From positions 115,367,812 to 115,431,811 of the forward strand of contig OZ023273.1 in NCBI GenBank assembly GCA_964007475.1: 64,000 bases of DNA. The letters are read 5' to 3'. The stretch's first letter is position 1; the number at the start of each line of letters is the position of its first letter. Below, one piece after another: positions 62,301 through 64,000 of the stretch. Origin of the DNA: Hybos culiciformis. Lineage: Eukaryota > Arthropoda > Insecta > Diptera > Hybotidae. The translations under genes and the position numbers were made by a program. The notes beneath the pieces were generated by a model, which worked only from the letters and a program-made list of their open reading frames with translations, made no database searches and was not told the DNA's origin.

Positions 62301-64000
62301 TTATGTATATATTAAAGTAATTTTAATTTTTTATCTTTCATTTTTTTTTTTTATATTTAATGATTAAGATTCATATCTTCATATTTTATTTATTTTTTTT
62401 TAGAATATAACTTTGAAGAAAAAATTTATCATACGAACTTTTATGTTGAGAAAATATTTAAATTTTAAAATAAAATAGATATAAGAAGACCAATGAAGAC
62501 CCTACACGTAGCAAGTTATGTTGGTGGCGATACTTTTCATATGGATATGTAATTTGTTTTTAATGTACAATAAAATGAAAAGGACAAAATCAAAAATTTA
62601 AGACTAACAAGAAATCTTCTAGATCTATAATTTTATCTTACATTATTTTGCGAAAATACCGATTAAAGTTGATAGCAATCGGCGCGGCGCAGTTGTGTAC
62701 CTTAATCGAAAATAGACATAATAAACATTCAAAACTGAATTCTTTTTCTTCTTAATTTCAAAATTTAATAATTTTCATTGTAATATAAATTTTGACTTTT
62801 TTATATTTGATGATAACCGTGCTATAGATATTTTTGAATACTTTTAGAATTTGTAAGTCATTTTAATTACATCAAAAATTCTTATTTTATTGTCTGTACA
62901 CTAAATAATTTCTTGAGGTTTTCAAATGTCATAACCACGGTCGATAAGCTGTTTAAATTCTACGAATAAATTGTTTAAAATCTTTGATGTTATTTCAAAC
63001 CAAAGCTAATAGAAATGCAAACATGAAATCACTGAGTTTTGAAGTTCAAGAAACGTTTGTGGCGAAAACCCGAATCTATGGAATTATTTTTTAAAATTCA
63101 AAGACCTTTCACAATTCTATATTTATTAAAATTTTTATTTCAAATTAAAAGTATAAATTCAAATAGATTTCATTGCAGATTTTTACATTAAAATTCTCAT
63201 CTACTTAAGTAGTAGTCGCGATAGAAGAATATAATTTCATTGTGATTCAATTAAAAAATAAAAACTTATTAAAAAGTTTTGGTGCGATCATTCTTGTGAA
63301 ATCTTTTCTACATTTTTATACGTGAATTAATTTTTTTTTTTTGCTAAAACCACTTCAACTTCCAAATTAAAAAAAAAAAATAAAAAAAAATTGTCCTAAC
63401 AAAGTTTCTACTTCGAACAAAAGCCAAAAAATTTTTTTTTAAACATATTCTCATTTTCAATAGAAAAATTGCAAAGATAATTAAAAAATTCTATTTAAAT
63501 TAACAAAAAAAAAAAATTAATCAATTTTCTTCAAAAAAAAAAAACAAAAAAAAAACTTTTTAATCAAAAAAGTGAAGAATTAAATTTTAGAAGAAAAAAT
63601 ATTGTGGGATAAAATCAATCAGGCACACTTCAGCATTATAAACTTAAGAATTTTCTATTTTATAATAAAAAATAATAAAACTGAGAGATTCTTCAAAATT
63701 ATATTATTTCAATTCTGTACAATTAAATCCAAAATTATATTATTAAATTCAAAATTATATTATTTCAATTCTCTACAATTAAATCCCAATATAATTATAT
63801 TCCAATTGATTGAAACCAGGTTTCAAAAACCTAAGACCAGTTTCCCGCCATAATTTAAAACGCTTCTCAGTTTATTTATACAAACATTTTTCTCTTCAGA
63901 AACAAACTTATGTAAAATTTTGACATATCTTCCTTTTTGCTTCCATTTACCTGCTCTAGTTTTAAGCTCTCTCAAACTCAATATTCTTTCAGCTCTTGGA
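56352..64000. other. A+T-rich gene-poor stretch to window end
   Basis: No gene, tRNA or long inverted repeat was found. Small items: an (AAT)n run near 59,606-59,620; a short inverted repeat ATCATCATCCA/TGGATGATGAT near 62,179-62,210; a local GC spot, CGGCGCGGCGCAG, near 62,680-62,692; and a slippage repeat with AAAATTATATTATT words at 63,695-63,765. Frames at 60,774-60,962, 62,070-61,858 and 63,602-63,853 are chance-like. Confidence 0.6.

Overview
The window looks like gene-poor, strongly A+T-rich nuclear DNA from an insect; by eye roughly four bases in five are A or T, with homopolymer A/T runs everywhere. Three things point to an insect. There is a broken copy of a takeout / haemolymph juvenile-hormone-binding-protein (JHBP) gene, an arthropod family. 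The introns are short, with clear GT...AG borders. The transposon types are an animal Mutator-like element with a FLYWCH finger, a pogo/Tigger-type end and tRNA-derived SINE-like repeats. The species cannot be named from the sequence. No intact housekeeping gene was found. Most open frames are poly-Lys/Phe/Ile/Asn chance frames, and no rRNA, functional tRNA or CRISPR array is visible.

Layout. 1-10,890: A+T-rich, no gene. 10,892-13,025: a repeat cluster. It holds a tRNA-derived SINE-like module with pol III A and B boxes joined to a minisatellite of about 107 bp, a diverged 167-bp tandem duplication, and a second minisatellite block. 13,238-13,450: a 20-bp tandem repeat plus transposon-like DNA. 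16,524-17,240: a 120-bp direct repeat, a small ORF for an RYRYSPERY-repeat protein that runs on in another frame, and a 76-bp near-perfect hairpin. 17,565-18,315: the takeout/JHBP pseudogene, with signal-peptide exon, intron and second exon carrying two frameshifts. 18,881-19,700: a second copy of the SINE-minisatellite composite, about 570 bp beyond it.

27,270-30,550 is the most complex island. Two damaged Mutator-like (MULE) transposase copies are present. One is flanked by inverted repeats of about 100-120 bp and carries its C-terminal region inverted relative to its FLYWCH N-terminus. The other is a longer decayed copy in which the second catalytic Asp of the DDE triad reads as Asn. A pogo-like terminus follows at 30,740-30,923. 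On the minus strand, 33,309-32,349 holds a possible two-exon membrane-protein gene of unknown family. 36,775-36,955 is a MITE-like inverted repeat, with a 31-bp tandem array just beyond. 39,837-40,014 is a perfect hairpin with 84-bp arms. From 40,200 to the end I see only A+T-rich DNA, small tandem duplications and one weak tRNA-like box-B relic near 47,950.

How it fits together: this reads as intergenic or large-intron DNA shaped by transposons and pseudogenes rather than a working operon or gene cluster. The most distinctive items are the SINE-minisatellite composite, the rearranged FLYWCH-MULE locus, the two perfect or near-perfect hairpins, and the takeout pseudogene.
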